Below, one piece after another: positions 44,822-53,866 of a stretch of DNA of 64,000 nucleotides (position 1 is its first letter; every line of letters starts with the position of its first letter). The translations under genes were made by a program, and so were the position numbers. The notes under the pieces are model-generated. The model was not told the origin of the DNA. It was given only the letters and a program-made list of their open reading frames with translations, and made no database searches. The stretch lies in assembly GCF_013401555.1 (NCBI RefSeq), contig NZ_CP058552.1, positions 558,001 through 622,000 of the forward strand, written 5' to 3'. Origin of the DNA: Paenibacillus sp. E222. Its GTDB lineage: Bacteria > Bacillota > Bacilli > Paenibacillales > Paenibacillaceae.

Positions 44822-46120
44822 TTATTTTTTCAGACTATCCCAGTTTTGCTGCAATGCGTCAAGCAGGGCTTTTTTGTCCGATTTGCCTGCTACATATGCC
44901 TGAATCGTGCTGCCGAATTCTTGTGGAACACCCTCAGGGAAACGGTTAAAGTTCCAGCTTAATGTTTTGTTTTCCTGGCTGTATTTCATGATATCCGTTG
45001 CGAGGTCACCCAGATCCTCTTCGGATGCCTGAATGGAACTGAATGCCGGGATAAACTTGAATTCTTTGGTCATATACTGTTTCCCGATGTCGGATGTGAC
45101 GAGCCATTCCAGAAACTCTTTCGCTTCCGGTTTCACTTGCGAATTCTTGTTCACAACCCAGTAGTTCGGTACGCCAACAAACAATTTGTCGTTCGGTTCA
45201 TTCGTAATTGGCATCGGCAGAATGCCGAGATTCAGATTAGGATCAATGCCATCAATTTGTACCTGCGTCCAGTTCCCTTGCTGCATCATCGCTGCTTCCC
45301 CACTGGCAAACAGGGTTACCTGAGTGTTGTAGTCGGTTGTGAGCGGGTTTTTGTTGCTGTATTTCAGCGTCAAGTCGAGCAGGTTCATCCAGTCCGTGAA
45401 CACCTGATTGCCAGGGATTTTCTCCGTACCTTCGTTAAGACCTTGAATAAATTTCACCGGATCTGCCTGATTCGCAAATGCCACGTTTACGTTATGATTG
45501 CCGAGTACCCACCATTCCTGATATCCATTGGAGAACGGGGTAATGCCTGCAGCCTGAAGCTTTTGTGCAGCCTGATCCAATTGTTCCAGTGTCGTTGGAA
45601 TTTCAGTGATGCCTGCTTTTTGGAAGAGGTCTTTGTTATAAATGAAGCCATAGCCTTCCAGTGCCAGCGGCTGTCCATACAGTTTGCCGTCTTTGGTCAT
45701 CGGCTCTTTGGCAACTTCAAGCACATCTTTTGCCCATGCTTCACCTGACAGATCCTCCAGGTATTCGAGCCATGTGTCCAGCTCACGATAACCACCAACG
45801 TTGAAAATGTCCGGTTGCTCGCCAGCAGCGAACTTGGCTTTCAATGCAGCACCGTAGTCACTGCCGCCGCCCACGGTCTGAATGTCCAGCTTAATTCCTG
45901 GATGGGAGGACTCATATTCCGCTTTGAGACGGTTAAACGCTTCCGCAATTTCGACTTTGTACTGGAATATTTTAATCGTTTTGTCTCCTGCAGCAGCCTC
46001 TCCGCCACCTTGGGTGTCTGTGTTGACAGGACTTCCACTCTTATCTCCGTTGCCACAACCCGCAAGCATTACAGAAAAAGCAATCAGCATAAGCAACGTC
46101 AACTTGGTCATTCTTTTCAT
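44822..46120 (-). CDS. Sugar ABC transporter substrate-binding lipoprotein (family 1)
   Basis: Extracellular solute-binding protein of the family-1 (MalE/UgpB) type, 432 residues. Signal peptide with lipobox MLAGCGN. Domain marks: RLKAEYESSHPGIKLDIQTVGGGSDYGAALKAKFAAGEQPDIFNVG-type start, YNKDLFQKAGI near residue 170, and SGEAAMMQQGNW near residue 275. It follows two permease genes on the same strand but is separated from them by 604 bp with a repeat element, and has its own promoter (46147). No ATPase gene is present; such importers usually share a common MsmX/UgpC-type ATPase. Confidence 0.92.
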   Translation of the reverse strand: MKRMTKLTLLMLIAFSVMLAGCGNGDKSGSPVNTDTQGGGEAAAGDKTIKIFQYKVEIAEAFNRLKAEYESSHPGIKLDIQTVGGGSDYGAALKAKFAAGEQPDIFNVGGYRELDTWLEYLEDLSGEAWAKDVLEVAKEPMTKDGKLYGQPLALEGYGFIYNKDLFQKAGITEIPTTLEQLDQAAQKLQAAGITPFSNGYQEWWVLGNHNVNVAFANQADPVKFIQGLNEGTEKIPGNQVFTDWMNLLDLTLKYSNKNPLTTDYNTQVTLFASGEAAMMQQGNWTQVQIDGIDPNLNLGILPMPITNEPNDKLFVGVPNYWVVNKNSQVKPEAKEFLEWLVTSDIGKQYMTKEFKFIPAFSSIQASEEDLGDLATDIMKYSQENKTLSWNFNRFPEGVPQEFGSTIQAYVAGKSDKKALLDALQQNWDSLKK

Positions 46121-46146
46121 ACATACACTCTCCCTATAGTAGTTTC

Positions 46147-46155
46147 AGTATAACA
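46147..46155 (-). promoter_or_regulatory. Extended -10 promoter for the sugar-binding protein gene
   Basis: Minus-strand TGTTATACT fits TGnTATACT, 27 bp upstream of the start codon, with TATAGGGAGAG as leader. No good -35 is seen, as usual for extended -10 promoters. Confidence 0.5.
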
Positions 46156-46264
46156 GCTTCGTTGCATTTTTTAGCCACCAGGATGCAGGCGGCGATTGAT
46201 TCACAACCGAAATTCCGCAAGTCGTTAACCCCTGCACTTACTTAGTGATCTCGTTCATCCAGTT

Positions 46265-46457
46265 TAACGAACCCAGCGCACGCTAATCGCTCCTATTTGC
46301 TATGGTTTGCATTCTAACGAATCCTGGAAGCGTTATTTCGCCGATATGGTCGATTTTTAAGGCTCTGATGCCGTTTTGCACCAGACTAGCGTTACTGAGG
46401 TTCGTTAAACTTTCTATACCTCAATTATTCACCTCATAAGATGCTGTGAGTTCGTTA
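46265..46457 (+). repeat. Four-box intergenic repeat element, copy 2
   Basis: Boxes TAACGAAC (46265), TAACGAAT (46315), GTTCGTTA (46400) and GTTCGTTA (46450), spaced 50, 85 and 50 bp exactly as in copy 1 at 15708-15900. The first fifth is especially close: GTTTAACGAACC, AGC-CACGCTA, GCTCC-ATTTGC. The central hairpin of copy 1 is not preserved here. The element separates the permease genes from the binding-protein gene. Confidence 0.85.
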
Positions 46458-46724
46458 GAACTTTGACCCATGTTTTTATCTTTTTCCCAGGAGTCAGGCC
46501 CATGCTTTGCGGGCCTGAATCCCTTTGCTCACCTCCGTGCGAGGTCGGAGCGGAGGGATCATGATGCGCTGGAGGAGCGAAGCGCTCGCCTTTGATACTT
46601 GGTGGCTTCTTTGCCTTCATTCATTCAGGCCACCGAGGAGCAACTGCGACCGTAAGTGCACATGATCTCGGAGTGGACTTCCCTCGCTCCCCCACATGAT
46701 CCCGGAGTGGCTCCTACCCCGTAC
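46458..46724. other. GC-rich intergenic stretch with short repeats
   Basis: No convincing gene. A short direct repeat CACATGATC(T/C)CGGAGTGG occurs at 46659-46676 and 46693-46710. The segment GAGCGAAGCGCTCGCCTTT at about 46572-46590 resembles part of the element at 24064. Together with the four-box repeat this makes the 604-bp gap 46121-46724 a collection site for small repeats. Confidence 0.45.
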
Positions 46725-47561
46725 TTACCCTTTAACTGATCCAGCGGTAATGCCCTGAATGATGTATTTCTGCATCAGCAGGAAGAAGATGATAATTGGC
46801 ATGATGCCAAGCACCAGTGCAGGCAGGGCAAGATCCCATTGCTTCGTATATTGTCCGAAGAGCGCAAAGGTCGCAATCGGAATGGTACGCAAATTGGAGC
46901 TTTGCAGAATCAGGGATGGAAGCAGATAGTCATTCCAGATCCAGAGTGTATTCAGGATGATGACGGTTACATACATCGGCTTCATGAGCGGGAATACAAT
47001 CCGGAAGAACACGCCGTAGGCGGAGCTTCCATCCACCCGAGCTGCCTCTTCAATTTCGAGCGGAACTGATTTGACGAATCCGTGGAACAGGAAGATGGAC
47101 ATCGGTGCGCCAAAACCAAGATAACAGATGATGAGTCCGAAGAGGCTATCGATCAGTCCAAGATTACTGGTTACGGTAACGAGTGGAATCATGATAGACT
47201 GAAACGGAATCACCATGGCGGCAATAAACACGCCGAACAAAATCCGGTTGAAGCGCGTATCGCTGCGTACCATTCGGTAGGCGGCCATGGAGCTAATCAA
47301 CACGAGCAGCAGATTGCTGACTACGGTGACGATGAGCGAGTTCATCAGGGCTGACGGGAATTTAATTTTCTCCCAGGCGTTTGCATAGTTGCCCCATTGG
47401 AACACCTCCGGCCATGCGGCCGAATTGGTAAGCAGGTCACCGAATGTTTTGACTGAATTGACAAACAGGAAGTAAAACGGAACCAGGAACAATAAACCAA
47501 TGAGCACCATAACAATCTCGGTTACAATGGTACTGAAGCGGTAATTTTTTGACGTTTCCAT
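46725..47561 (-). CDS. Carbohydrate ABC transporter permease (MalG type)
   Basis: Inner permease subunit, 278 residues with six membrane helices. EAA loop EIEEAARVDGSSAYGVFFRIVFPLMKP, plus the family N-terminus VLIGLLFLVPFYFLFVNSVK. The start ATG directly follows the stop of the upstream permease gene (TAG-ATG) and has GGAGGTGG 9-16 bases before it, so the two subunits are made together. It ends before the repeat-filled gap that separates it from the binding-protein gene. Confidence 0.93.
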   Translation of the reverse strand: METSKNYRFSTIVTEIVMVLIGLLFLVPFYFLFVNSVKTFGDLLTNSAAWPEVFQWGNYANAWEKIKFPSALMNSLIVTVVSNLLLVLISSMAAYRMVRSDTRFNRILFGVFIAAMVIPFQSIMIPLVTVTSNLGLIDSLFGLIICYLGFGAPMSIFLFHGFVKSVPLEIEEAARVDGSSAYGVFFRIVFPLMKPMYVTVIILNTLWIWNDYLLPSLILQSSNLRTIPIATFALFGQYTKQWDLALPALVLGIMPIIIFFLLMQKYIIQGITAGSVKG

Positions 47562-48443
47562 CTATGCCTCCACCTCCTTGCTCTTCGTCACACGCACCTG
47601 AATCATGGTGATAATGGCAACGATGACGAAGAACACAAGTGCTTTGGCTGTACCGATGCCGTACCGATTATTCACAAAAGCCTCATTGTAAATATTCAGC
47701 GCTACCGATTCTGTTGATCCAAACGGTCCGCCTTTGGTCAGCGACAGATTGAGATCGAACATTTTGAATGACCAGGAGATGGCAAGGAACAGACAGATTG
47801 TGACTCCCGGCATAATGAGCGGAAAAATAATGCTGCGCAGTACCTGCCAGCGGCTGGCACCATCAATTTCTGCAGCTTCCAGCAGATCGGGTGATACGTT
47901 GGTCAAGGACGAGATGTAGATAACCATCAGATACCCTGCGGTCTGCCAGACAAATACAATGACGATACCCCAGAAGGCGGTCGGCTCGTCTCCCAACCAT
48001 GGGAGGTTGAAGAAGGACCATCCGGTTACGTCGCCTACTGCTGAAAACCCTTTCACAAATATGAACTGCCAGATAAAGCCGAGTAACAATCCACCGATCA
48101 CGTTAGGCATAAAAAAGATCGTGCGCAGAAAGTTTCTCGTCTTGAGCGGCTTGGTCAGGAAATACGCCAGGAAAAAACCGATAACATTGGTCAAGATTAC
48201 ACCAACCACGGTGAAGCGCACCGTAAACCAAAACGCAGATAGAAACTTGGGATCATTCGCAAAAATTTGCTTGAAATTGTCGAATCCTACCCAATGAATG
48301 TTCGCCGACACCCCGTTCCAGTCGGTAAAGGAATACACCATGCCAAGCAGGAAAGGGACCACGATAATGAGAATAAAAAAGACGATGGAGGGACCCACGA
48401 ACACAAGCTGCTGTAACAGCTGTGAAGATTTGCGATGCTTCAT
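47562..48443 (-). CDS. Carbohydrate ABC transporter permease (MalF type)
   Basis: Inner permease subunit, about 293 residues with six membrane helices. N-terminus SQLLQQLVFVGPSIVFFILIIVVPFLLGMVYSFTDWNG, a typical MalF/UgpA opening; EAA loop LEAAEIDGASRWQVLRSIIFPLIMPG. The start at ATG 48443 follows AGAAGGGGAGAACGAT; the frame stays open for 42 more codons but without family resemblance. Its promoter lies in the 143-bp gap to the divergent sensor kinase, which is the likely controller of this transporter. Confidence 0.93.
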   Translation of the reverse strand: MKHRKSSQLLQQLVFVGPSIVFFILIIVVPFLLGMVYSFTDWNGVSANIHWVGFDNFKQIFANDPKFLSAFWFTVRFTVVGVILTNVIGFFLAYFLTKPLKTRNFLRTIFFMPNVIGGLLLGFIWQFIFVKGFSAVGDVTGWSFFNLPWLGDEPTAFWGIVIVFVWQTAGYLMVIYISSLTNVSPDLLEAAEIDGASRWQVLRSIIFPLIMPGVTICLFLAISWSFKMFDLNLSLTKGGPFGSTESVALNIYNEAFVNNRYGIGTAKALVFFVIVAIITMIQVRVTKSKEVEA

Positions 48444-48586
48444 ATCGTTCTCCCCTTCTATAGATGGATGAAATTGGTCTCTTGTTCTATTAAACTCCAA
48501 TCTCGCACAGGGAAACACCGACCCTGGTGAACAGTTGGGTGTAAAATATTGTCCTTTCTTAACCTGCAACCAGAAGGGGTGTCACG

Positions 48587-50413
48587 ATGTCAAAATACTA
48601 CAGCATTCGCACCAAGCTAATCGCTTTTATGCTCATTGCCACAACCATTCCGCTGCTGGCATCCATCAGCATGACGTTTATCCAGACCAAGACCGCCCTG
48701 CGCGAGCAGGCCGTCGCAGAGAACAAACGCCTGATTTTCCAGGCGTCCACCAATCTCAACAATTACGTGGATAACGTGGCAAGAGCTTCGCTTGCTGTGT
48801 ACAACGATCCAAATTTTCTACGGAATCTGGCGAAAATCCCTGGCGACTATCGTGCAGTTGCCGAGGTATACACCACCTTGCAGACGATACGTTCTGCTGT
48901 GCCCGATGTATTCCAGCTGTATCTGCACTCCTTTGCTGCCAATCAATCGACATTAATTGCGAACCCTTTCCCGAAGCGGGAAGAGCGCAAACAGGCCTAC
49001 TCTGACTCGCTTCATGGAAAATCGGACGCTAAAAGTCAGGATATCTGGGTCGAATCAGCGCATCTTAGTCATTCCTATGGCTTCAAGGCAGCGTCAGCGG
49101 ATGATCCTCCAAGAACAGTGATTACCCTTCACCGTGTGATCAAGGATGTGCCATCAACAGAACGATTAGGTGTGCTCGCCATCGATTTGAACATGGATAC
49201 CATTGCCGAAATCTGCAGCAGACTGTATGATCCGACAAAGGAACAGATCTATGTCATCGACAATCAGAACCAGATTATTTACGAGGGGAAGTCGGAAGTC
49301 AGCGGAACGGATGCATTACGGCAGGAAGCAGCGACTGAGCTGAATTCGGCACGTTCCAGCGCAGGGACAGCACAGACCGCTTCAGGTCATTTTGAACAGG
49401 ATCATTCCATGTATGTGTACCAGCAGTTAGGAAGCCAATTTGCAGACTGGACCATTGTTAAACAGATTCCGAATGAAACACTTTACGCGAGTGCCACCAC
49501 CTTAACGTGGAATAATGCCATGATCGCTATTGCCGCACTGTTATTGGTCATCGTGGCAACCCTGTTCATCTCGATCCGGATCACCGGACCGCTCAAGCAA
49601 TTAATGCGTTATATGAACCAGATTCAGGCAGGACGCCTGCATGTGGATATCCGTTTAACGAGTCGGGACGAGATCGGTGTGCTGGCCCGTCATTTCCGGG
49701 ATATGATGGATACGGTGAACAACTTGATTTTGCGGGAATATCGCCTTGAAATAGCGAATAAAACCAATCAGCTCAAAGCGCTGCAAGCCCAAATTCATCC
49801 CCATTTTCTGTATAATACGTTGCAATCTATCGGTACACTGGCGCTTCAACAGCAAGGACAACGGGTGTATGTGCTGCTCTCTTCCCTATCCAAAATGCTG
49901 CGCTACAGCATGCGTGACCAGACCCGGGTCACTTTGAACGAAGAAGCCGAGCATGCACGGCTCTATCTGGAACTGCAAAAAGAGCGGTTCGCTGACCGCC
50001 TGGAAGTTGAACTGGATTTTGCCGAAGATACCCTGCGCGCCGAAATGCCGAGGATGACCTTGCAGCCTTTAATTGAGAATTACTTCAAGCATGGAGCAGA
50101 TGTTCAGCCTGGCAAAGGCAGGATACGCATATCCAGTCAGCGAACGGCTGACGATTGGATTCAGATTCGACTGGAAAATAACGGACCATGCATTCCCGAA
50201 GAGAAGTTGTCCGAGATTCAGCGTTGGTTGCGTCCGGAATCTATATCTTCCGATTCCTCTCAGGAACCGGACGAGACTGAGTCGATTGGATTGCGTAACG
50301 TGATGCGCAGACTGCAACTGAACTCACCTCCGGGATACAATGCGACGCTTACGATTGGCAATATGGAACCGAATGGCGTAGAGATCACAGTCAAAATATA
50401 CGCGGGAGAGTGA
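48587..50413 (+). CDS. Sensor histidine kinase (YesM family)
   Basis: Membrane sensor of 608 residues. TM1 at about 13-32 (LIAFMLIATTIPLLASISMTF), an extracellular sensor region to about 300 of the dCache type, TM2 at about 305-330, HAMP segment at about 330-385, then the His_kinase domain with IHPHFLYNTLQSIG (phospho-His) near residue 405 and an HATPase_c domain (LQPLIENYFKHG, GLRNVMRRLQL). It is divergent from the sugar transporter genes and overlaps the next gene's region by a GTGA junction, so the kinase and response regulator are co-translated. Probably senses extracellular sugar, possibly via the binding protein. Confidence 0.92.
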   Translation: MSKYYSIRTKLIAFMLIATTIPLLASISMTFIQTKTALREQAVAENKRLIFQASTNLNNYVDNVARASLAVYNDPNFLRNLAKIPGDYRAVAEVYTTLQTIRSAVPDVFQLYLHSFAANQSTLIANPFPKREERKQAYSDSLHGKSDAKSQDIWVESAHLSHSYGFKAASADDPPRTVITLHRVIKDVPSTERLGVLAIDLNMDTIAEICSRLYDPTKEQIYVIDNQNQIIYEGKSEVSGTDALRQEAATELNSARSSAGTAQTASGHFEQDHSMYVYQQLGSQFADWTIVKQIPNETLYASATTLTWNNAMIAIAALLLVIVATLFISIRITGPLKQLMRYMNQIQAGRLHVDIRLTSRDEIGVLARHFRDMMDTVNNLILREYRLEIANKTNQLKALQAQIHPHFLYNTLQSIGTLALQQQGQRVYVLLSSLSKMLRYSMRDQTRVTLNEEAEHARLYLELQKERFADRLEVELDFAEDTLRAEMPRMTLQPLIENYFKHGADVQPGKGRIRISSQRTADDWIQIRLENNGPCIPEEKLSEIQRWLRPESISSDSSQEPDETESIGLRNVMRRLQLNSPPGYNATLTIGNMEPNGVEITVKIYAGE

Positions 50414-50418
50414 ACAAC

Positions 50419-52050
50419 ATGAAAGCCTTGATTGTCGATGATGAAAAACACGTCCGCGATGCGATAAAGCTGCTTGGTCAATGGGAAGCCGCAGGAATTG
50501 ATACCTTGTATGAAGCGGCAGATGGTCACGAAGCGGTCGCTGCCATCACGGCCCATCAACCGCAAATTGTACTCAGCGATATGCGAATGCCTGGCAAGGA
50601 TGGTATGGCTCTGCTCGAATGGATATCTGTTCATGCCCCACACAGCAAGGTACTGGTCATCAGCGGATATGATGATTTTGAACTGGTCAGACATGCGATT
50701 CGATATGGGGGTACGGACTACCTGCTCAAACCAGTCGAAGCAGATGAACTGAATTCATCCTTATTTAGGGCAGTCGATGCCTGGAAAGAAGCCGATGCCG
50801 TTCGTGTGCAGTCCACAAGACAATCCATGGTGGTAAATCAGATGCGTCCGCATTATCATGACAGACTGCTCACAGAGCTTGTCGTGGGACGCGGAAGCAA
50901 CAATACCCAATTCCAGCGGCTGCGGGATGAATTAAATCTGCCCAAGGATATCGACAGTTGCAGTGTGGCCGTCACCAGCCTTTCGCATCTCGATGCTCAA
51001 TGCTTGGCAAAATATCGCAGCCAGCCTGACCTTCTTGTATTCTCCGTTCTGAATATCTGTGCGGAGATGTTATCCCCACCTGCCGAAGGTGTCGTGTTCC
51101 GCCAGCTTGATCAGCCGGATGAAGTCGTTCTCCTGTATTGGGGTCAGTGCTCGACACTTCAAACCATTCTCGAAAAAGTGAACGATGGTCTGGAGCAGAT
51201 CATCCAACGCCGTCTCCATTTTGGTATCTCCAGCTGTGAGTTTTACCCTACTGGAACCTCGGGAGCCTATCAGGAAGCCAGTTTGCGGTTGTGGCGACGC
51301 AATGCCTTGCAAATGAAGCAGTGTATTCACGATGCATTGGAGCCCTCCAACGGAAACAAAGGGCTGCGGTTATCTACCTTTGAGGAGTCCTTACGTCTCG
51401 CGTCGATGAGCGGGCGCGCTTCCAGCGTGTCCAATGCCGTTTCAGAATGGATTGATCCCATCACCCGGCTCGATGTCATAACTGCAGAGCAGATACAGCA
51501 ATGGATGGATGAAATGGAATGGATGATTGGCCGTTGGCTCGACGATGCCGCCGGCGCCCCACCGAAGGAGGAAGATGAAGCGATAGAGGAACAATCCATT
51601 CCATTCGCCGAATTGCCTTTGGATCATGATGGGCTGTTATCACTGCCCTTGCTCCGCTCCCTGCTGGAACAGCGGTTGCTCGCAGCCGGAAAAGCCCTCA
51701 CCGCACATCATCACGCCACACCGGACCCAATGAGTGAGATCGCTCGTTATATGGATGCTCATTATCAGGAAGACCTGTCTCTGCAGCAGATTGCTGCACG
51801 GTTCTACCTGAGTCGTGAATATATATCTCGCAAATTCAAACAGCAGTTCGGATTGAACTGGTCGGAGTATTTGGGCAAACTGCGAATCAATAACGCAAAG
51901 CTGCTGTTACAGAATCCTTCACTACGAATTGCAAAAATCTCGGAGATGGTCGGCTATCAGGACGAGAAGTATTTCAGTAAAGTGTTCAAAAAAATGGAGG
52001 GCATCACACCGGGGGAGTACCGCAAAACGTTATCTGACGGAAATGCTTAA
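50419..52050 (+). CDS. Response regulator, AraC type (YesN family)
   Basis: Two-component regulator of about 543 residues. Receiver domain at the start (MKALIVDDEKHVRDAI with acidic pocket, phospho-Asp in IVLSDMRMPGKDG at about 55, conserved Lys in DYLLKPVE). A long middle region follows. The C-terminal AraC DNA-binding domain has the two helix-turn-helices SLQQIAARFYLSREYISRKFKQQFG and IAKISEMVGYQDEKYFSKVFKKMEG. I place the start at ATG 50419, with GGGAGAG upstream; a GTG at 50410 that overlaps the kinase stop is the alternative. Expected to activate the divergent sugar-transport genes. Confidence 0.92.
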   Translation: MKALIVDDEKHVRDAIKLLGQWEAAGIDTLYEAADGHEAVAAITAHQPQIVLSDMRMPGKDGMALLEWISVHAPHSKVLVISGYDDFELVRHAIRYGGTDYLLKPVEADELNSSLFRAVDAWKEADAVRVQSTRQSMVVNQMRPHYHDRLLTELVVGRGSNNTQFQRLRDELNLPKDIDSCSVAVTSLSHLDAQCLAKYRSQPDLLVFSVLNICAEMLSPPAEGVVFRQLDQPDEVVLLYWGQCSTLQTILEKVNDGLEQIIQRRLHFGISSCEFYPTGTSGAYQEASLRLWRRNALQMKQCIHDALEPSNGNKGLRLSTFEESLRLASMSGRASSVSNAVSEWIDPITRLDVITAEQIQQWMDEMEWMIGRWLDDAAGAPPKEEDEAIEEQSIPFAELPLDHDGLLSLPLLRSLLEQRLLAAGKALTAHHHATPDPMSEIARYMDAHYQEDLSLQQIAARFYLSREYISRKFKQQFGLNWSEYLGKLRINNAKLLLQNPSLRIAKISEMVGYQDEKYFSKVFKKMEGITPGEYRKTLSDGNA

Positions 52051-52110
52051 TTGAGACGCCGGATCTGTTGAAAATCTGTCTAATAGAACATGCTCGATTC
52101 GTTAAACGAT

Positions 52111-52163
52111 AAAAGGGGCATCCCGTCATGTTCATGACTCTGGGAATAGCCCCTTTCCCTTTT
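52111..52163. terminator. Bidirectional terminator
   Basis: AAAGGGGC (52112-52119) and GCCCCTTT (52149-52156) with an inner ATCCC...GGGAAT and GTCATG/CATGAC stem. A T-rich tail follows on both strands, between the converging response regulator and efflux genes. Confidence 0.85.
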
Positions 52164-52215
52164 ACATATATGAATGCATATTGATGGATACACTCTGATC
52201 TTCTTTTCTAAGGGA

Positions 52216-53163
52216 TCAGCGATCCCGCAGTATGACGGAAGGAACAATACGAATATAGATTAACTCTCCTGCCAGCTCGACGATCGTCTGGGTTACAATC
52301 ACTGCGGCAGCAATTGTGGCCCACTCTTGCGGCAATGCAAGTGCCAATGGCAGAACAACAAGTGAATTCCGGGTCCCTGCACTGAAAATAACGGCCCTGC
52401 CTGCGCCTGTGTCCAATCGGAATAGAGCCACTACGATTCGTGAGATGAAGGGCATAACCATCAGAAAAATAATATAGATGGGCAGAACATCCACAATTAC
52501 AGCAAAATCATCGTAGACCTTCCCGATTTGCGACGCGACAACCACTATCAATGCCAAAGCCATCAGGGGTACAGGCAACCAGGCGGTTGCGTTTATCACC
52601 CGTTCTCCTCCGGCCTTGCCTTTGGTCACAAATTGCGTAAGAATAGCCAACAGCAACGGAATAACGATCAGGAACAGAAAAGCCTCCACGAAAGGCCCCA
52701 CTTGCATGACCTGTGCCGCTTCCTTCCCGATGAACAGCCACAAATATACCGGTAATAAAACCATCTGTATAACAAACAGGATTGGCGTTGCAGCCAGCAT
52801 CAGTCTCTCATTGCCCCGACCCAACTGTGTAAAAACAATGACGTAATCAATGCAGGGGGTTAGTAGTACCAGATAAACGCCGATGAGCACGGCCGGAGGC
52901 TGTGGAAACGCCAGGGTTAACAACCACACAACCACAGGTACAACGATAAAATTAGCGACCAGCAAAGCACCAATAAATCGCAGGTTAGACAAGGATTCTT
53001 TGAGCTGTAAAAAAGGAATCTGTGCAAACATGCTATATAACAAAATGGCAAGCACAGGTGAAACCGTATAATGCATCGCTGCCCCCCATTCAGGGGTGCC
53101 CAGCCCAATCGCTGCTCCCACGAATAGGGCCACGACATAAAACCACGTTTGTTGCTTCTCCAT
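52216..53163 (-). CDS. ACR3-like arsenite efflux / bile acid:sodium symporter family protein
   Basis: Integral membrane protein of about 315 residues with ten hydrophobic helices. It belongs to the BASS/ACR3 superfamily: the key cysteine of ACR3 transporters is present in LLTPCIDYVIVFTQLGRGN, and the second crossover is SAGTRNSLVVLPLALALP, with conserved N/S/P residues. It probably exports arsenite or a similar anion. No arsR or arsC gene is adjacent. The start is uncertain: ATG 53163 (after ACGAGAGAAACG) or a TTG about 18 bases upstream behind GGAAGAAGG. Confidence 0.82.
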   Translation of the reverse strand: MEKQQTWFYVVALFVGAAIGLGTPEWGAAMHYTVSPVLAILLYSMFAQIPFLQLKESLSNLRFIGALLVANFIVVPVVVWLLTLAFPQPPAVLIGVYLVLLTPCIDYVIVFTQLGRGNERLMLAATPILFVIQMVLLPVYLWLFIGKEAAQVMQVGPFVEAFLFLIVIPLLLAILTQFVTKGKAGGERVINATAWLPVPLMALALIVVVASQIGKVYDDFAVIVDVLPIYIIFLMVMPFISRIVVALFRLDTGAGRAVIFSAGTRNSLVVLPLALALPQEWATIAAAVIVTQTIVELAGELIYIRIVPSVILRDR

Positions 53164-53211
53164 CGTTTCTCTCGTAAACAACCTTCTTCCTCTCCCTCTG
53201 AGAATTAGCAT

Positions 53212-53304
53212 TTTATCACAATATCAAAATGATAATTGTACGTTTGTAGTGAGTTGTAGTATATGTTATTGTCATATTAGAAAGCAGTTCTGGGTAATAT
53301 GAAA
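53212..53304. other. AT-rich gap with a possible rightward promoter
   Basis: Left part of a long gene-poor region (53212-53866). A weak plus-strand promoter, TTGTAG at 53244 and TATTGT at 53267 with a 17-bp spacer, could start an RNA through the hairpin at 53305 to the terminator at 53432, antisense to the end of the small gene at 53409. Confidence 0.3.
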
Positions 53305-53334
53305 ATATCCGCAATGCGCTAACATTGCGGATAT
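53305..53334 (+). other. Perfect hairpin without T-run
   Basis: ATATCCGCAAT (53305-53315) and ATTGCGGATAT (53324-53334) form an 11-bp stem with an 8-base loop. No T-run follows on the plus strand and only ATTTTC on the minus strand, so it is more likely part of an RNA structure than a terminator. Confidence 0.5.
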
Positions 53335-53382
53335 CCAGACAAAAGACCGATGGGTGACCACGGCGCGAACTTCAAATGCATG

Positions 53383-53431
53383 AAAAACCACCGAATTAAG
53401 GGGCCAACCTATCGTCGGTGGTTTTTCTTGT
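53383..53431. terminator. Bidirectional terminator overlapping the small gene's stop
   Basis: AAAAACCACCGA (53383-53394) and TCGGTGGTTTTT (53415-53426) form a 12-bp stem. T-tracts follow on both strands. The minus-strand 5' arm lies within the last codons of the small gene and its stop codon is in the loop. Confidence 0.85.
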
Positions 53432-53534
53432 TTTTACGTGTCTTCTTTACGCCAAATAAAGTTATCAGGCCAGTACAAATACTGACGATCTTTAATAAAG
53501 CGTCCAGAATCTTCACGATCAAATCAAGGGACAC
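53409..53534 (-). CDS. Small hydrophobic, basic-tailed peptide; type I toxin-like candidate
   Basis: A 41-residue peptide read from GTG 53534: M-SLDLIVKILDALLKIV, then SICTGLITLFGV, then a strongly basic tail KKTRKNKKNHRR. One amphipathic/membrane helix (about residues 3-29) plus a positive tail is the form of many type I toxins. The ribosome binding site AAAGGAGGTGGAGCC is ideal, but it and the GTG are buried in a hairpin (53530-53569). The stop codon is inside a bidirectional terminator. I do not recognise the family; it is not the usual holin-like BsrG/TxpA type. Confidence that it is translated is fair; the toxin role is inferred. Confidence 0.6.
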   Translation of the reverse strand: MSLDLIVKILDALLKIVSICTGLITLFGVKKTRKNKKNHRR

Positions 53535-53569
53535 GGCTCCACCTCCTTTCGGAGCAGCTTCGCCGTGTC
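53530..53569 (-). promoter_or_regulatory. Hairpin sequestering ribosome binding site and start codon
   Basis: On the minus strand GACACGGC (53569-53562) pairs perfectly with GCCGTGTC (53537-53530), which includes the GTG start, and inside it CTCC-GAAA-GGAG (53554-53543) folds the core of the ribosome binding site into a tetraloop stem. Translation should be blocked unless the RNA is cut or remodelled. Confidence 0.75.
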
Positions 53570-53599
53570 TTCCCACCGATTACATTTCTCCTAAATTTG

Positions 53600-53608
53600 A
53601 GTATAGCA
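53600..53608 (-). promoter_or_regulatory. Extended -10 promoter of the small gene
   Basis: Minus-strand TGCTATACT, 66 bp upstream of the GTG start. A transcript from here would begin at about 53593 and carry the whole blocking hairpin. Confidence 0.5.
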
Positions 53609-53866
53609 GAACGTTATGAACAAAATATAGATAAACTTACCAGCCAAATTAATAAGATAGAATTTCATGGATTAACATAATTCTGCTTCAACCAGCGTAC
53701 ATTGAGACGTAGCACAACGAATAAGAGAGCGGCAAACCACAGGACAGTCAGACAATGATCCTGTGAATTTTTTGCGGCTTCTTATTAGAATGCGAAAGAA
53801 CTGGGTATATTCATTATAGACTGACCCGTGGTTCATTCATTTTTGTTAAACCAAGGAGGAAACACA

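Noticed and set aside
46429..46620. 63-codon frame on the minus strand in the 604-bp gap
   Set aside because: No ribosome binding site, overlaps the four-box repeat and GC-rich repeated DNA, and the translation looks random.
52216..53163. Arsenic resistance operon
   Set aside because: Only the ACR3-like carrier is present; no arsR, arsC or arsenite-oxidase gene lies beside it.
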